64,000 nucleotides of DNA. Origin: an uncultured Bacteroidia bacterium. Lineage in GTDB: Bacteria; Bacteroidota; Bacteroidia; Bacteroidales; F082. Shown here in pieces: positions 8,559-16,900 of this stretch. Position numbers and translations under genes: made by a program. The notes below the pieces were generated by a model, which was given only the letters and a program-made list of their open reading frames with translations, was not told the origin of the DNA and did no database searches. How positions within the stretch are numbered: the first letter of the stretch is position 1; the number at the start of each line of letters is the position of its first letter. Location: positions 1 to 64,000 of the forward strand of contig CACXIM010000017.1 of assembly GCA_902767725.1 (NCBI GenBank). Reading direction: 5' to 3'.

Positions 8559-8637
8559 AATGGCTGTAGGGCTGTCGTACCACGGCAGCCGCATAATCCG
8601 TCAGAGGCTACCATAATATGACCGCCCCACAGCCATT
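8559..8637 (+). repeat. Hairpin repeat after the LexA-like gene
   Basis: Arms AATGGCTGT (8559-8567) and ACAGCCATT (8629-8637) start 2 bp after the stop codon. The interior GTAGGGCTGTC...GGCAGCCGCAT matches the repeat after dinB at 6260-6289. It is probably both a dispersed repeat and a transcript end. Confidence 0.65.
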
Positions 8638-8702
8638 AGGCACAATTTTTGCGGTAAAAATACGTTATGTAACAAAGATAACAACCCAAAAATCATTTTA
8701 TC

Positions 8703-9680
8703 ATGAAAAAAGCTTTTTTTAGTTTGATGCTCCTCTGCGGCTTAGCCTTGATCAGCACCAGTTGCAACAAGAACAACAACAGCAATGTCACCCCTGAGGT
8801 GCAAGCCGGTGCCATGACGGTAGGCAACAACACCAATAACATCGTTACCGCCAAGGCCGTCAAGTATGGACAAAAGAACGCCATCGTCCTCGCATCCAAG
8901 GAGATGACCGCAGCCAAAAACGACGGTATCGCCATCATCTTCAACGGCAACATCGTCCCTGGCACTTACACGATGGGCGAAAACACGAAGGATCCCATCC
9001 CCACTGTGGTCGGCTTCCACGAGTTCAACCTCGGTGAGCTGCCCTTCATCATGGGCGCTGACACCTTGTTCTATGGCGACACCTATTATTGGACGAACGG
9101 TGTGCTTTCCGTCACCGAAGAAAATGGCACCTACACTGTCATTCTGGCACAAAGCATGGGCGCCAACAACAACGGTCAAACTATTCAGTTGGCTTTGAAC
9201 TTCAGCGGTACGCTGCCGCCTTATCAGTTCGATGCTGAAAACAAGTTCAAGATCAAGAACATCGAAAGCCCCATCGGACTGGCAGGCATCACCACTATCA
9301 GTGGGATGGGCATCCTCGGTGACGGCGTGAAATCCATGCTCTTCATGTCGGCCGACCACAAACGTTCTTTCATCGTCAGCTATCCTAGTGGCACACCTCT
9401 TGAAGGCGAGTATAACCTCGGCTATTTAGGCACACCTTATCTGCCCATCCTGCCTTGCGTCCACGTCGCCCTCGACTCCGATTTTTGGACCATGCAACCC
9501 CAGACGGGCTATGTGGCCAAGAGCGGAACACTGAAGGTCACCACCAACGACGATGGCACCAAGACGGTCCTCATGGAGAACCTGAAGCTGAAGAACGTGG
9601 AACACGACAGCGAGTTCTTCTTCCCCATCCTCGACGGCTCACTGCAGTACCACGGCTATATGTATGAGCTGAGCCTGTAA
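8703..9680 (+). CDS. Lipoprotein of unknown function
   Basis: A 325-residue secreted lipoprotein: lysine-led signal peptide (MKKAFFSLMLLCGLALISTS) and Cys21 as the lipid-attachment site, followed by an Asn-rich spacer. The mature part (about 40-325) is beta-rich, with repeated GTYTV/GxY segments and no catalytic motif that I recognise. It resembles the many Bacteroidota surface lipoproteins of beta-sandwich fold, but no family is assigned. It is a single gene between the repressor and mutS2. A palindromic element begins 6 bp after its stop codon. Confidence 0.75.
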   Translation: MKKAFFSLMLLCGLALISTSCNKNNNSNVTPEVQAGAMTVGNNTNNIVTAKAVKYGQKNAIVLASKEMTAAKNDGIAIIFNGNIVPGTYTMGENTKDPIPTVVGFHEFNLGELPFIMGADTLFYGDTYYWTNGVLSVTEENGTYTVILAQSMGANNNGQTIQLALNFSGTLPPYQFDAENKFKIKNIESPIGLAGITTISGMGILGDGVKSMLFMSADHKRSFIVSYPSGTPLEGEYNLGYLGTPYLPILPCVHVALDSDFWTMQPQTGYVAKSGTLKVTTNDDGTKTVLMENLKLKNVEHDSEFFFPILDGSLQYHGYMYELSL

Positions 9681-9685
9681 AGACT

Positions 9686-9826
9686 TGAGATTCCCCTTCG
9701 GGGAATGGAGAATCTACTTGTTATAATATAGCGTCGGCCAGTAAGATCTCCTGGTAACATGGGGTCTTACAGGCCGACGCTGATTATAAACAAACGCTAA
9801 ACTCCATTCCCCGCAGGGGAATCTCA
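9686..9826. repeat. Palindromic element copy 2 (before mutS2)
   Basis: Starts TGAGATTCCCC and ends GGGGAATCTCA. The central arms differ from copy 1 in sequence but pair with each other: AGCGTCGGCC with GGCCGACGCT, then GTAAGA with TCTTAC. Compensatory change in the stem suggests the structure, not the sequence, is kept. Confidence 0.85.
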
Positions 9827-9836
9827 TTTTTTTGTG

Positions 9837-9844
9837 TAATTTTG
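9837..9844 (+). promoter_or_regulatory. mutS2 -7 box
   Basis: TAATTTTG ends 7 bp before the ATG at 9852, which predicts an almost leaderless transcript. Confidence 0.45.
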
Positions 9845-9851
9845 CCGCCCG

Positions 9852-12242
9852 ATGATTTATCCAACCAACTTCGAACAAAAAATCGGTTTCGCCAGCGTCC
9901 GCCAGATGCTCTCCAATCACTGCATCAGTCAGATGGGACTGGAAAGGGCGGACAAGATGGCCTTCTCGACCGACAAAGCCCATATCCTCAAGAGTCTGGA
10001 ACAGACCGAAGAGTTCGTCGGCCTGATGCAGACTGGCGTGCCTTTCCCCATGCGCGATTTCCACGACTTGCGTGAGGCCTTCCATCGTATCCAGATCGAT
10101 GGTACCTGCCTCAACGTGGAGGACCTCTTCGCCTTGAAGCCTTCGCTCAATGTGGTGGAAGCCATCCTGCGCTACGGCCACTCCGAGAGCGCCGACGCCA
10201 CGCCACGGATCAAGGCACTGATTGAGGACATTTTCATCGAACGCAGCATCTTCACCGAGGTGAATCGTCTCGTCGACGATAAGGGTGAGATCCCCGACAA
10301 CGCCTCCACCGAGTTGCTCGAGATCCGCCAGAGCATACGCCGCAAGCAAGGCGGCATCGAGAAGCGCATCCGCCAGATCATGGGCGACGCCAAGACCGCA
10401 GGCTGGGTCGACCCGAAGGCGGAACTCACCGTGCGCGACGGCCGCCTGGTCATCCCCGTGAAGGCGGGCGACAAGCGCGCCATCCGCGGTTTCATCCACG
10501 ACGAGTCGGCCACAGGACAGACCGTCTACATCGAGCCTGCCGAGATCTTCGACACCTCCAACGAAATCAAGGAGCTGGAATATGCCGAACGCCGTGAGAT
10601 CCATCGCATCCTGATGGCCTTCACCCGACTTTTACGGCCATACCTCTCTGAGCTCCGCAAGGCTTGGCACCTCTTGGGGGAACTTGACTTCATCCGCGCC
10701 AAGGCTTTGTTGGCCAACGAAATCGGCGGAGTGAAGCCCGAATTGCTGGATACGCCTTATATCAATTGGCAGCAAGCGCGCCATCCTTTGTTGGAGCAGA
10801 AGCTGAAAGCCCAGGGCAAGCAAGTCGTTCCCCTCGATTTGCAACTCAACGAGAAGGAGCGCATCCTTGTCATCAGCGGCCCCAATGCGGGCGGCAAGTC
10901 GGTCTGCCTGAAGACTACGGGACTGTTGCAATACATGCTGCAGTGCGGCTTGATGCCTCCCATGCGCGTCGACTCGCAGTGCGGCTTGTTTGAGAGTCTC
11001 TTCATCGACATTGGCGATGAGCAGTCCATCTTGGACGACCTCTCGACCTACAGCTCACACCTTATTAATATGAAGGCCTTGCTGGAGCAGGCCGACGGCA
11101 AGACCTTGTTCCTCATCGACGAGTTCGGCACTGGCACTGAGCCACAATTGGGTGGTGCCATCGCCGAGGCCATCCTCCTTGAGCTGAACAAGAAACAAGC
11201 CTTCGGCATGGTCACCACGCACTATGCCAATCTCAAGCTCTTGGCCGACAACCACGAGGGCATCGTCAACGGTGCCATGCTGTTCGATACCAAGTTCATG
11301 CAGCCCATGTACATCATGATGACCGGCAAGCCCGGCTCGTCGTTCGCCTTCGAGATTGCCAAGAAGATAGGTTTCCCGCGACAGATCCTCGACGATGCCG
11401 CCAACATCACCGGCGACCAGCATCTGAAGTTCGAGAAACAGCTGCAGCAACTCGAAGTCGACAAGAAAGCCATCCGTAAGAAAGAGCAGGAGCTTCGCAT
11501 TGCCGACCAGCTGCTCACCGAGGTGGTGGAGAAATACAAGGGTCTGCTTGCCGAGCTCGAGAGCAAGAAGAAGCAATACCTCCGCGATGCCGCTGCCGAG
11601 GCTCAGGAATTGATTCAGAAGGCCAACAGCCAGATTGAGCGCACCATCAAGGAGATCAAGGAGGCACAGGCCGAGAAGGGGAGGACCAAGGAAATCCGCC
11701 AGAATTTGGAGAAGACCAAGGAAGAGATTGCGCAGAAGGCTAGGGAAGTGGCCGAGCAGAAGAAAAAGGAAGAAAGTGAGGGCGTGTTGAAGGTGGGCGA
11801 CACCGTCTGCATCGAGGAGATGCAGGTGGTGGGCGAGATTCTGGCCATCAGCGACACCGACGCCACCATTCTCTTCGACAGTATCCGTCTGCGCACCAGT
11901 CCCGACAAGCTTCGCAAGGTGAGCCGTGCCGAGGCCCGCAAGACCCAGCGTCGCTGGCAGAACGGTATCGCTGCCGACCTTAGCGAGAAAGCCGAGCACT
12001 TCGACCTCACCCTCGACGTGCGCGGCCATCGTGCCGAGGAAGCCTTGGACATCGTCGACAAATACCTTGACGAAGCCAAGCTGTTGAGCATAAAAGAGGT
12101 GAGCATCCTTCACGGCAAGGGCAACGGCATCTTGCGCAAGCTCATCCGCGAGAAGCTCAGCCACAACCACGACGTGGAGCGTTTCTGCGACGCCTCGCTC
12201 GAGACTGGTGGCACTGGTATCACGAGGGTTTATTTCAAATAG
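9852..12242 (+). CDS. mutS2: Endonuclease MutS2
   Basis: A MutS-family ATPase with a C-terminal Smr nuclease domain, 796 residues, full family length. MutS2 suppresses homologous recombination and, in some bacteria, acts on collided ribosomes. Lever/clamp helices occupy about 20-310. Walker A is GPNAGGKS at 343-350 and Walker B is LFLIDEFGTGTE near 419-430. A long Lys/Glu-rich coiled coil covers about 520-640. The KOW-like segment near 655-700 precedes the Smr domain (721-796), which has LDVRGHRAEEA and the HGKGNGILR loop. A C-hairpin terminator follows the stop. Confidence 0.95.
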   Translation: MIYPTNFEQKIGFASVRQMLSNHCISQMGLERADKMAFSTDKAHILKSLEQTEEFVGLMQTGVPFPMRDFHDLREAFHRIQIDGTCLNVEDLFALKPSLNVVEAILRYGHSESADATPRIKALIEDIFIERSIFTEVNRLVDDKGEIPDNASTELLEIRQSIRRKQGGIEKRIRQIMGDAKTAGWVDPKAELTVRDGRLVIPVKAGDKRAIRGFIHDESATGQTVYIEPAEIFDTSNEIKELEYAERREIHRILMAFTRLLRPYLSELRKAWHLLGELDFIRAKALLANEIGGVKPELLDTPYINWQQARHPLLEQKLKAQGKQVVPLDLQLNEKERILVISGPNAGGKSVCLKTTGLLQYMLQCGLMPPMRVDSQCGLFESLFIDIGDEQSILDDLSTYSSHLINMKALLEQADGKTLFLIDEFGTGTEPQLGGAIAEAILLELNKKQAFGMVTTHYANLKLLADNHEGIVNGAMLFDTKFMQPMYIMMTGKPGSSFAFEIAKKIGFPRQILDDAANITGDQHLKFEKQLQQLEVDKKAIRKKEQELRIADQLLTEVVEKYKGLLAELESKKKQYLRDAAAEAQELIQKANSQIERTIKEIKEAQAEKGRTKEIRQNLEKTKEEIAQKAREVAEQKKKEESEGVLKVGDTVCIEEMQVVGEILAISDTDATILFDSIRLRTSPDKLRKVSRAEARKTQRRWQNGIAADLSEKAEHFDLTLDVRGHRAEEALDIVDKYLDEAKLLSIKEVSILHGKGNGILRKLIREKLSHNHDVERFCDASLETGGTGITRVYFK

Positions 12243-12248
12243 TAAGCG

Positions 12249-12270
12249 TTTCCCGCCGCCAGGCGGGAAA
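12249..12270 (+). terminator. mutS2 terminator hairpin
   Basis: TTTCCCGCC (12249-12257) pairs perfectly with GGCGGGAAA (12262-12270) around a 4-nt loop, 6 bp after the mutS2 stop. Confidence 0.6.
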
Positions 12271-12318
12271 TGTTATTAAAAAACATCCTTCCTCTATTGC
12301 ACATTCAAGAAAAAGTTG

Positions 12319-12326
12319 TATTTTTG
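12319..12326 (+). promoter_or_regulatory. Promoter of a small RNA
   Basis: TATTTTTG at 12319-12326 with TTG at 12297-12299, 19 bp upstream. No open reading frame follows, but a closed stem and a strong terminator do. Confidence 0.55.
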
Positions 12327-12330
12327 CAGT

Positions 12331-12445
12331 CAGTTGGTCGCGGAAACGGAATGAAAAATGAATTGATTATCAAGACGTAAAGGGGCGGCCGCAAGGATGT
12401 ACCCTCCGCGATAACACCTATAACCCCTCGTCAGAGGGGTTTTTT
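12331..12445 (+). ncRNA. Predicted structured small RNA, family not recognised
   Basis: About 115 nt between a Bacteroidota promoter and an intrinsic terminator. A long closing stem pairs TCGCGGA (12338-12344) with TCCGCGA (12405-12411), extended by G37-U12 and GUU (12333-12335) with AAC (12413-12415) around one bulged G. The interior is A-rich and then GC-rich (GGGGCGGCCGCAAGG). The 3' end is the hairpin AACCCCTC/GAGGGGTT (12422-12441) plus a run of T. It lacks the GGAAG/AGCA core of SRP RNA and is too short for tmRNA, RNase P or standard 6S RNA. The terminator lies inside the 3' end of the convergent nuclease-like gene, so the last 25 or so nucleotides are antisense to that mRNA. Confidence 0.6.
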
Positions 12446-12891
12446 GTTGTTCGTTTGTAAAGGGTTTGGAAAGCCAAACTTCTTTTCCCAGTCCTTATTT
12501 CTTCAACATAGTAGTAGCTTGAACCAATAAGTTTCTCATATACCACTATGCCCATCTCATGACGCCTCGATTTAGAGGTGGAAATTGTTACTTTGTCTCT
12601 GTTTCGAATAATAAAGGGAACAAGCAAGTAATCCTCAATAGATAAAGGTTCTCGGTCTTTACTTTGTTTTCCGTGTCGTTTTTCTGAATGTTGTATGCCA
12701 GAGGTCTCGATGACATGTTTGAATCCTTTAAGGTCAATGCCTTTTGATGAGGCTAGATCCATTAATTCTTCATCAATGGTTTCGTCAATGATGCAGAATT
12801 TGTAGTCGCAATATGTTCCTATTAGCTTCATCATTTCGATGAATGAAATTCTGGTGAAGTTTTCTTTTTCAAATGGCTTTTTGTCTGTCAT
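12418..12891 (-). CDS. Nuclease-like protein, possibly of the PBECR (Barnase-EndoU-ColicinE5/D-RelE-like) group
   Basis: A 157-residue protein without signal peptide or membrane segment. The core GFKHVIETSGIQHSEKRHG, then SIEDYLLVPFIIRNRDKV, then YYYVEEIRTGKRSLAFQTLYK follows the pattern of PBECR-type RNase domains: a histidine-containing HSExxHG loop, an I/LPxII strand and a terminal T-x-YK strand. These domains occur in phage and toxin proteins. The assignment rests on motif recall and is moderate. The ATG at 12891 is chosen because a -7 box (CATCTTTG, 12920-12913) lies upstream and would exclude the longer frame. Codon use is AT-richer than in its neighbours, hinting at transfer. No protein antitoxin is adjacent; the only neighbour at its 3' end is the small RNA. 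Confidence 0.6.
   Translation of the reverse strand: MTDKKPFEKENFTRISFIEMMKLIGTYCDYKFCIIDETIDEELMDLASSKGIDLKGFKHVIETSGIQHSEKRHGKQSKDREPLSIEDYLLVPFIIRNRDKVTISTSKSRRHEMGIVVYEKLIGSSYYYVEEIRTGKRSLAFQTLYKRTTKNPSDEGL
12422..12445 (+). terminator. Intrinsic terminator of the small RNA
   Basis: 8-bp perfect stem AACCCCTC/GAGGGGTT, loop GTCA, then six T. On the other strand it is coding sequence for the last residues of the nuclease-like protein. Confidence 0.8.
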
Positions 12892-12912
12892 AGTTGTTTT
12901 AGTTTTACTCTG

Positions 12913-12920
12913 CAAAGATG
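12913..12920 (-). promoter_or_regulatory. -7 box of the nuclease-like gene
   Basis: CATCTTTG on the minus strand, 21 bp before the ATG at 12891; one mismatch to TAnnTTTG. Confidence 0.45.
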
Positions 12921-13040
12921 CAACCCTTGTCAATACCTAACCGTTGAACAAACGTTTGTAGTCGACAGTAGTCGTTTGTTGTCGGGTATATTCTTGAATA
13001 CCAAAATAATATGATTTATGCAGTTTCTAGATTCACTTAG

Positions 13041-13178
13041 GAGTTTCCCGCTTCGCGGGAATGGAGTTTGTTGCCATTGTATAATGTGGCGGCCTGTGAG
13101 TCCTATTTGGACTTGAGACATTACTGGCCGCCGCTTTATTAATTTTCTGGCCACACTCCATTCCCCGAAGGGGAATCT
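13041..13178. repeat. Palindromic element copy 3
   Basis: Left end GAGTTTCCCGC...GCGGGAATGGAG, centre GTGGCGGCC...GGCCGCCGC, right end CTCCATTCCCC...GGGGAATCTT. Same layout as the copies at 7575 and 9686. Confidence 0.85.
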
Positions 13179-13440
13179 TCAACAAAAATTGCACTCAAAT
13201 AGTGCAATTTCCCCCGATCCACTTATGGGCAAGCCTCTCCGTGTCCATCCGTGTCCATCCGTGTCCATCCGAGTTCACCCTCGCGAGCGAATTATTTACG
13301 TTAGATTTCCGTAAGATTTGCTTCCAAAACCACTCAACTTCCCACAGTTGCCCAATTTTCAATTTTCAATTTTCAATTCTCAATTATCAATTATTAAGAG
13401 TTTCCCCTCCCATTCCCCAATGTGTATCCCGTCAAAATAA

Positions 13441-13531
13441 AAAAATTATCCTTTCAATCCTTTGATTTTAAGCATTTTACACGTAATTTTTACTTTATTT
13501 TTATTAATAGTGTCATTAAAGGATAATTTTT
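13441..13531. repeat. 14-bp inverted repeat next to the adhesin promoter
   Basis: AAAAATTATCCTTT (13441-13454) and AAAGGATAATTTTT (13518-13531) are exact reverse complements. The right arm ends 2 bp before the -7 box TATCTTTG, and the 63-bp spacer would contain the -33 position. It could be an operator or an invertible segment. Confidence 0.6.
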
Positions 13532-13533
13532 AT

Positions 13534-13541
13534 TATCTTTG
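13534..13541 (+). promoter_or_regulatory. Adhesin promoter -7 box
   Basis: TATCTTTG, a perfect TAnnTTTG, about 390 bp before the ATG at 13934. No clear TTTG is seen at the -33 position. Confidence 0.55.
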
Positions 13542-13933
13542 CAGCCGAAATCGTAAGATTCCAAAAATTGAATTGGAAGGTACACCCAGTTCATCAACGT
13601 ACGTCATTACTATAGTAAAAAAGAAAAGAAATTAGGATCCTAAAATGAACAAAACCAGCATCTTACAGGACACTATGCTGGACGCTTTATTGAATCCCAC
13701 CATGACGAGCCGCAGGCTTTTTACTGCGCCTTGTGATAGGAGAGGAGTATGTGAAGTGCCCACAAGTGGATTACACCCTTGCGTGATCGATGCAAGACGC
13801 TCAGACTTTGTCCCGCATCCAGCGACTCATTGTCCCGCGTCCCGCGTCTCGCAGTCCCGTAGTCAATTAATTAATAAGGTGCACTGAAAAAAGAAAGAAA
13901 TCAAAGTTAATCAATAAAAATCTTCGAAGTAAA

Positions 13934-16900
13934 ATGCAACAGAATTACAAAAAGAAAGGAAAGCTCAACAAGTTGAAAGCCAGCTTGCTGTTGCTTATGA
14001 TGGTGTGCTTCGCCGGTGTGGCGACGGCACAAATCAACACTGGTAACAATTACCAGGTTTACATGAAGGAGGGCCATTCCAACGTGGCCACTAACGCTGA
14101 CCAGGTGTTCTTTTACGATGACCAAGGTCCTTCGTATGCCTCAGACGGTCACATCAATTATTGGGACCGTTGGTATAACACCGACAGGCATTACACCTAC
14201 GTCTTCCGTCCCCAAACGAATGGCAACAAAATCAAGGTGACCTTCAATCAGTTTAATGCTTACGAATGGAGCAACACCGAAGAAAACAACTGCCACAACA
14301 TTGGACTATTCTCCCTCCGTATCAATGATGATGAGCTGAAGGTCTATAATTCCGACGGTATCGATCCGGACAATCTCATTGCCACCTTGACGGGTACCGT
14401 TGTAGAGCCGTTTACCTTTGTGGCCGACGGTCCGATGACTTTTGAATTCATTTCCAATAACCAATATAGGGAAGAGGGTTGGGATGCCCAGGTGACCGCT
14501 GTTGCTGAGATGACCGTGCAGGCCCCGCTCATCCGTCGTGAGACCTGTACCGACGACATACTTTTAATTCCCACTGTTCCGGGTGCCACCATTTATTATA
14601 CCACTGACGGTAGCGACCCTTCGGTGCCCAGCAAAGACCCGCTTTCGGCAGGCATTGAATATACCGGCCCCATTACATGGCCTGCTGGTGGCCCCATCAC
14701 CATTAAGGCTATCGCCGTGCTCAATGATGAGGAATCGGATATTACCACCAAGACCTTCCGCCATCCTGAAGACCGTATGCCTACGATGGATGGTAAAGAG
14801 CCTTCACTTGAGCGCGTTCCCGGTACCAACAATGTGCGCATCACCTGTCCTGAGGTGCCTTCAGGTATAAATGAGACCTTCTATGTGTCCTATACAACCA
14901 ACAACACCGAACCCTCTGCCACCAATGGTACCAAGGTGTTCTTCGTTCCTGGTAGTAATTTCAACTATGAAGGCCAAATCACAGTGCACTCCGACACCTA
15001 CGAGTTTGAATGCACCACACCTGGTACAATCATCCGAGCCCGTACTTTCGGTTATTCCTGCACTAACCTCGAATCAATTGAAGCCACACCTGTTACTATT
15101 TCTCAAGTGTTTGTGGATACGCCTAACATCACTTTTACCACTACCAACCAACCCACTTCGGGTGCTGGCGAGGCCACCATTGGTAACATTATGAGCGGTG
15201 CCACGGTGTATTACACCACTGACGGCAGCACACCCACCCCTACCAATGGCACGGAATATACAGGTCCCTTCGCCGTTACCCCCGGCCAGACCGTTAAGGC
15301 CATTGCCCATGTGAGCACTGCTGGTTATGTCGACTCGCAGGTGATGACCGACACCTACATCCCAGGCGGTGAGAGTGGCGGCAGTAACGTCTACGGCTCT
15401 GTTGTCCTTTTGGACGACCGTGAGCCCCACACTTGGAGCTACTACAGCGATGGTGACCAGCCTGTGCACAGCTTGAAGCCTGCCGATGTGAAAATTACCT
15501 ATTTCGGTTATGGTGAAGGCACCATGACTACTACCGATACAGGAGACGAGCCAACCGTTTTCGCGGGTGATGTGGATGCAGAAGATGTGGCTGTGGGTCC
15601 CAACGAAGCTGGCAACCAGTTCATCTACCTGAAGACCTTGGAGAATGCCAACGAAGACGGCTCGGGCAACTATCCCTACACCCTGATTCCTAACCCGTTC
15701 TCGGTGAGACCGACTTATAGTACTATTACAACAAGACAGGTTTATTTGAATTGGAGTTGTAATAACTGGACATATAATGGTAATCAAGCTACAGCCACAT
15801 ACGAATATACAGGCGCTGATAATCAAGTTCACGTTGTGCAAAACACTTCGAATGGAAATATAACGATAAATGTCAAGATTGGAACGACAATCACATTAAG
15901 AGCCAAGGCAAGTAGAAATCGTGATGGATATAGGCCAACTATTACTGCTAGACTTGATAATAGTTCAGGTACTCAAATTGGGACGTTAACAGCAACCAAT
16001 ACGACAGAAATATCTACTACCACTTCTCCTGTTACTTCTTCTGAAAACATTTATCGTGGCTTCTACGCCTGGCGTGTGAAGCGCCTCTCAAGTGGCCTTG
16101 CTATCCAGAGTAAGGATGGAAATACCCCATACGGTGTTGGCGACATCATCCCTGCCGAAGAGGAAATCGAATTTGTGGCCGAGCCCAACTCCACCGACAA
16201 CGAAGTGGAATTTGAAGCCCTGTGGGCACAAGCATACGTGGTGACATCCAATACTGCTACGGGATTGCACGCAGGTGTTTCCTATGAACGAAACTTCATC
16301 GTGGGTACCACGGCTGCGCGTGTTGGTGTCCCTGTTACCTATAGTGGTTACTATCCTGATGGTACTAGCGCTGGAACTGCTTCCGTGAACGGTTTCGACT
16401 GCAATGCAGATACCAAGTTTGAATATATGACCATTAGTGGAGGTACATTCATTGCCAATAATAATAATCGCCTCGTTTTTGGTCGTGGCCTTACTGGAAC
16501 TGCTGCTACCGTGACAGGTACTAATACAACTGGAAATATTGGGTCGACAACGAACCTTGTGGGGTTGCAATATGGTATCCGTTTGGAGAGCGGCTCCATA
16601 AGCGATCTTGGCTTTATTCGTACTTATAACACTAATAACACTTCGAGTGTATATGGAAGAGTAAACGCGAAGATTGTTTTGGGCAGTGACTATGACAGAG
16701 CCAAAAAAGTAAATAATCTATTGACTTGTACGGGTAGGATGTTCTTTGGCAGACTGATTTACTTTAGAAGCAATGTCAATAAGGACGCGGAAGTCATGAA
16801 TTTGGTCATCAAAAGCGGCACATTCCAAGAATCCTATTGGACACAGGGTTGGGAGTATACTCGATCCATTTATTGCGGTAATAACTTTAATAGTGAAACC

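Larger units (their letters stand above)
13179..13933. other. Non-coding region and long leader before the giant adhesin
   Basis: 755 bp without a convincing gene. It holds three GTGTCCATCC units (13241-13270), an array of CAATTTT-type units (about 13351-13395), a degenerate end of the palindromic element (about 13398-13420), a perfect 14-bp inverted repeat (13441-13454 and 13518-13531), a promoter at 13534-13541, a 12-bp palindrome TTAGGATCCTAA (13632-13643) and GTCCCGCGTCCCG repeats (about 13828-13862). The leader from promoter to ATG is roughly 385 nt. An 80-codon frame at 13645-13887 begins with ATG but has no convincing protein character. Confidence 0.6.

Noticed and set aside
12331..12445. 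SRP (4.5S) RNA, 6S RNA or tmRNA
   Set aside because: There is no GGAAG/AGCA core, no long bubble hairpin and no tRNA-like ends.
13202..13465. 87-codon frame before the adhesin
   Set aside because: It is made of simple repeats (GTGTCCATCC and CAATTTT units).
13645..13887. 80-codon frame in the adhesin leader whose start MNKTSILQDTMLDAL faintly recalls the N-terminus of Hfq
   Set aside because: Only about 12 residues look similar, the rest is not protein-like, and repeat DNA fills the 3' half.
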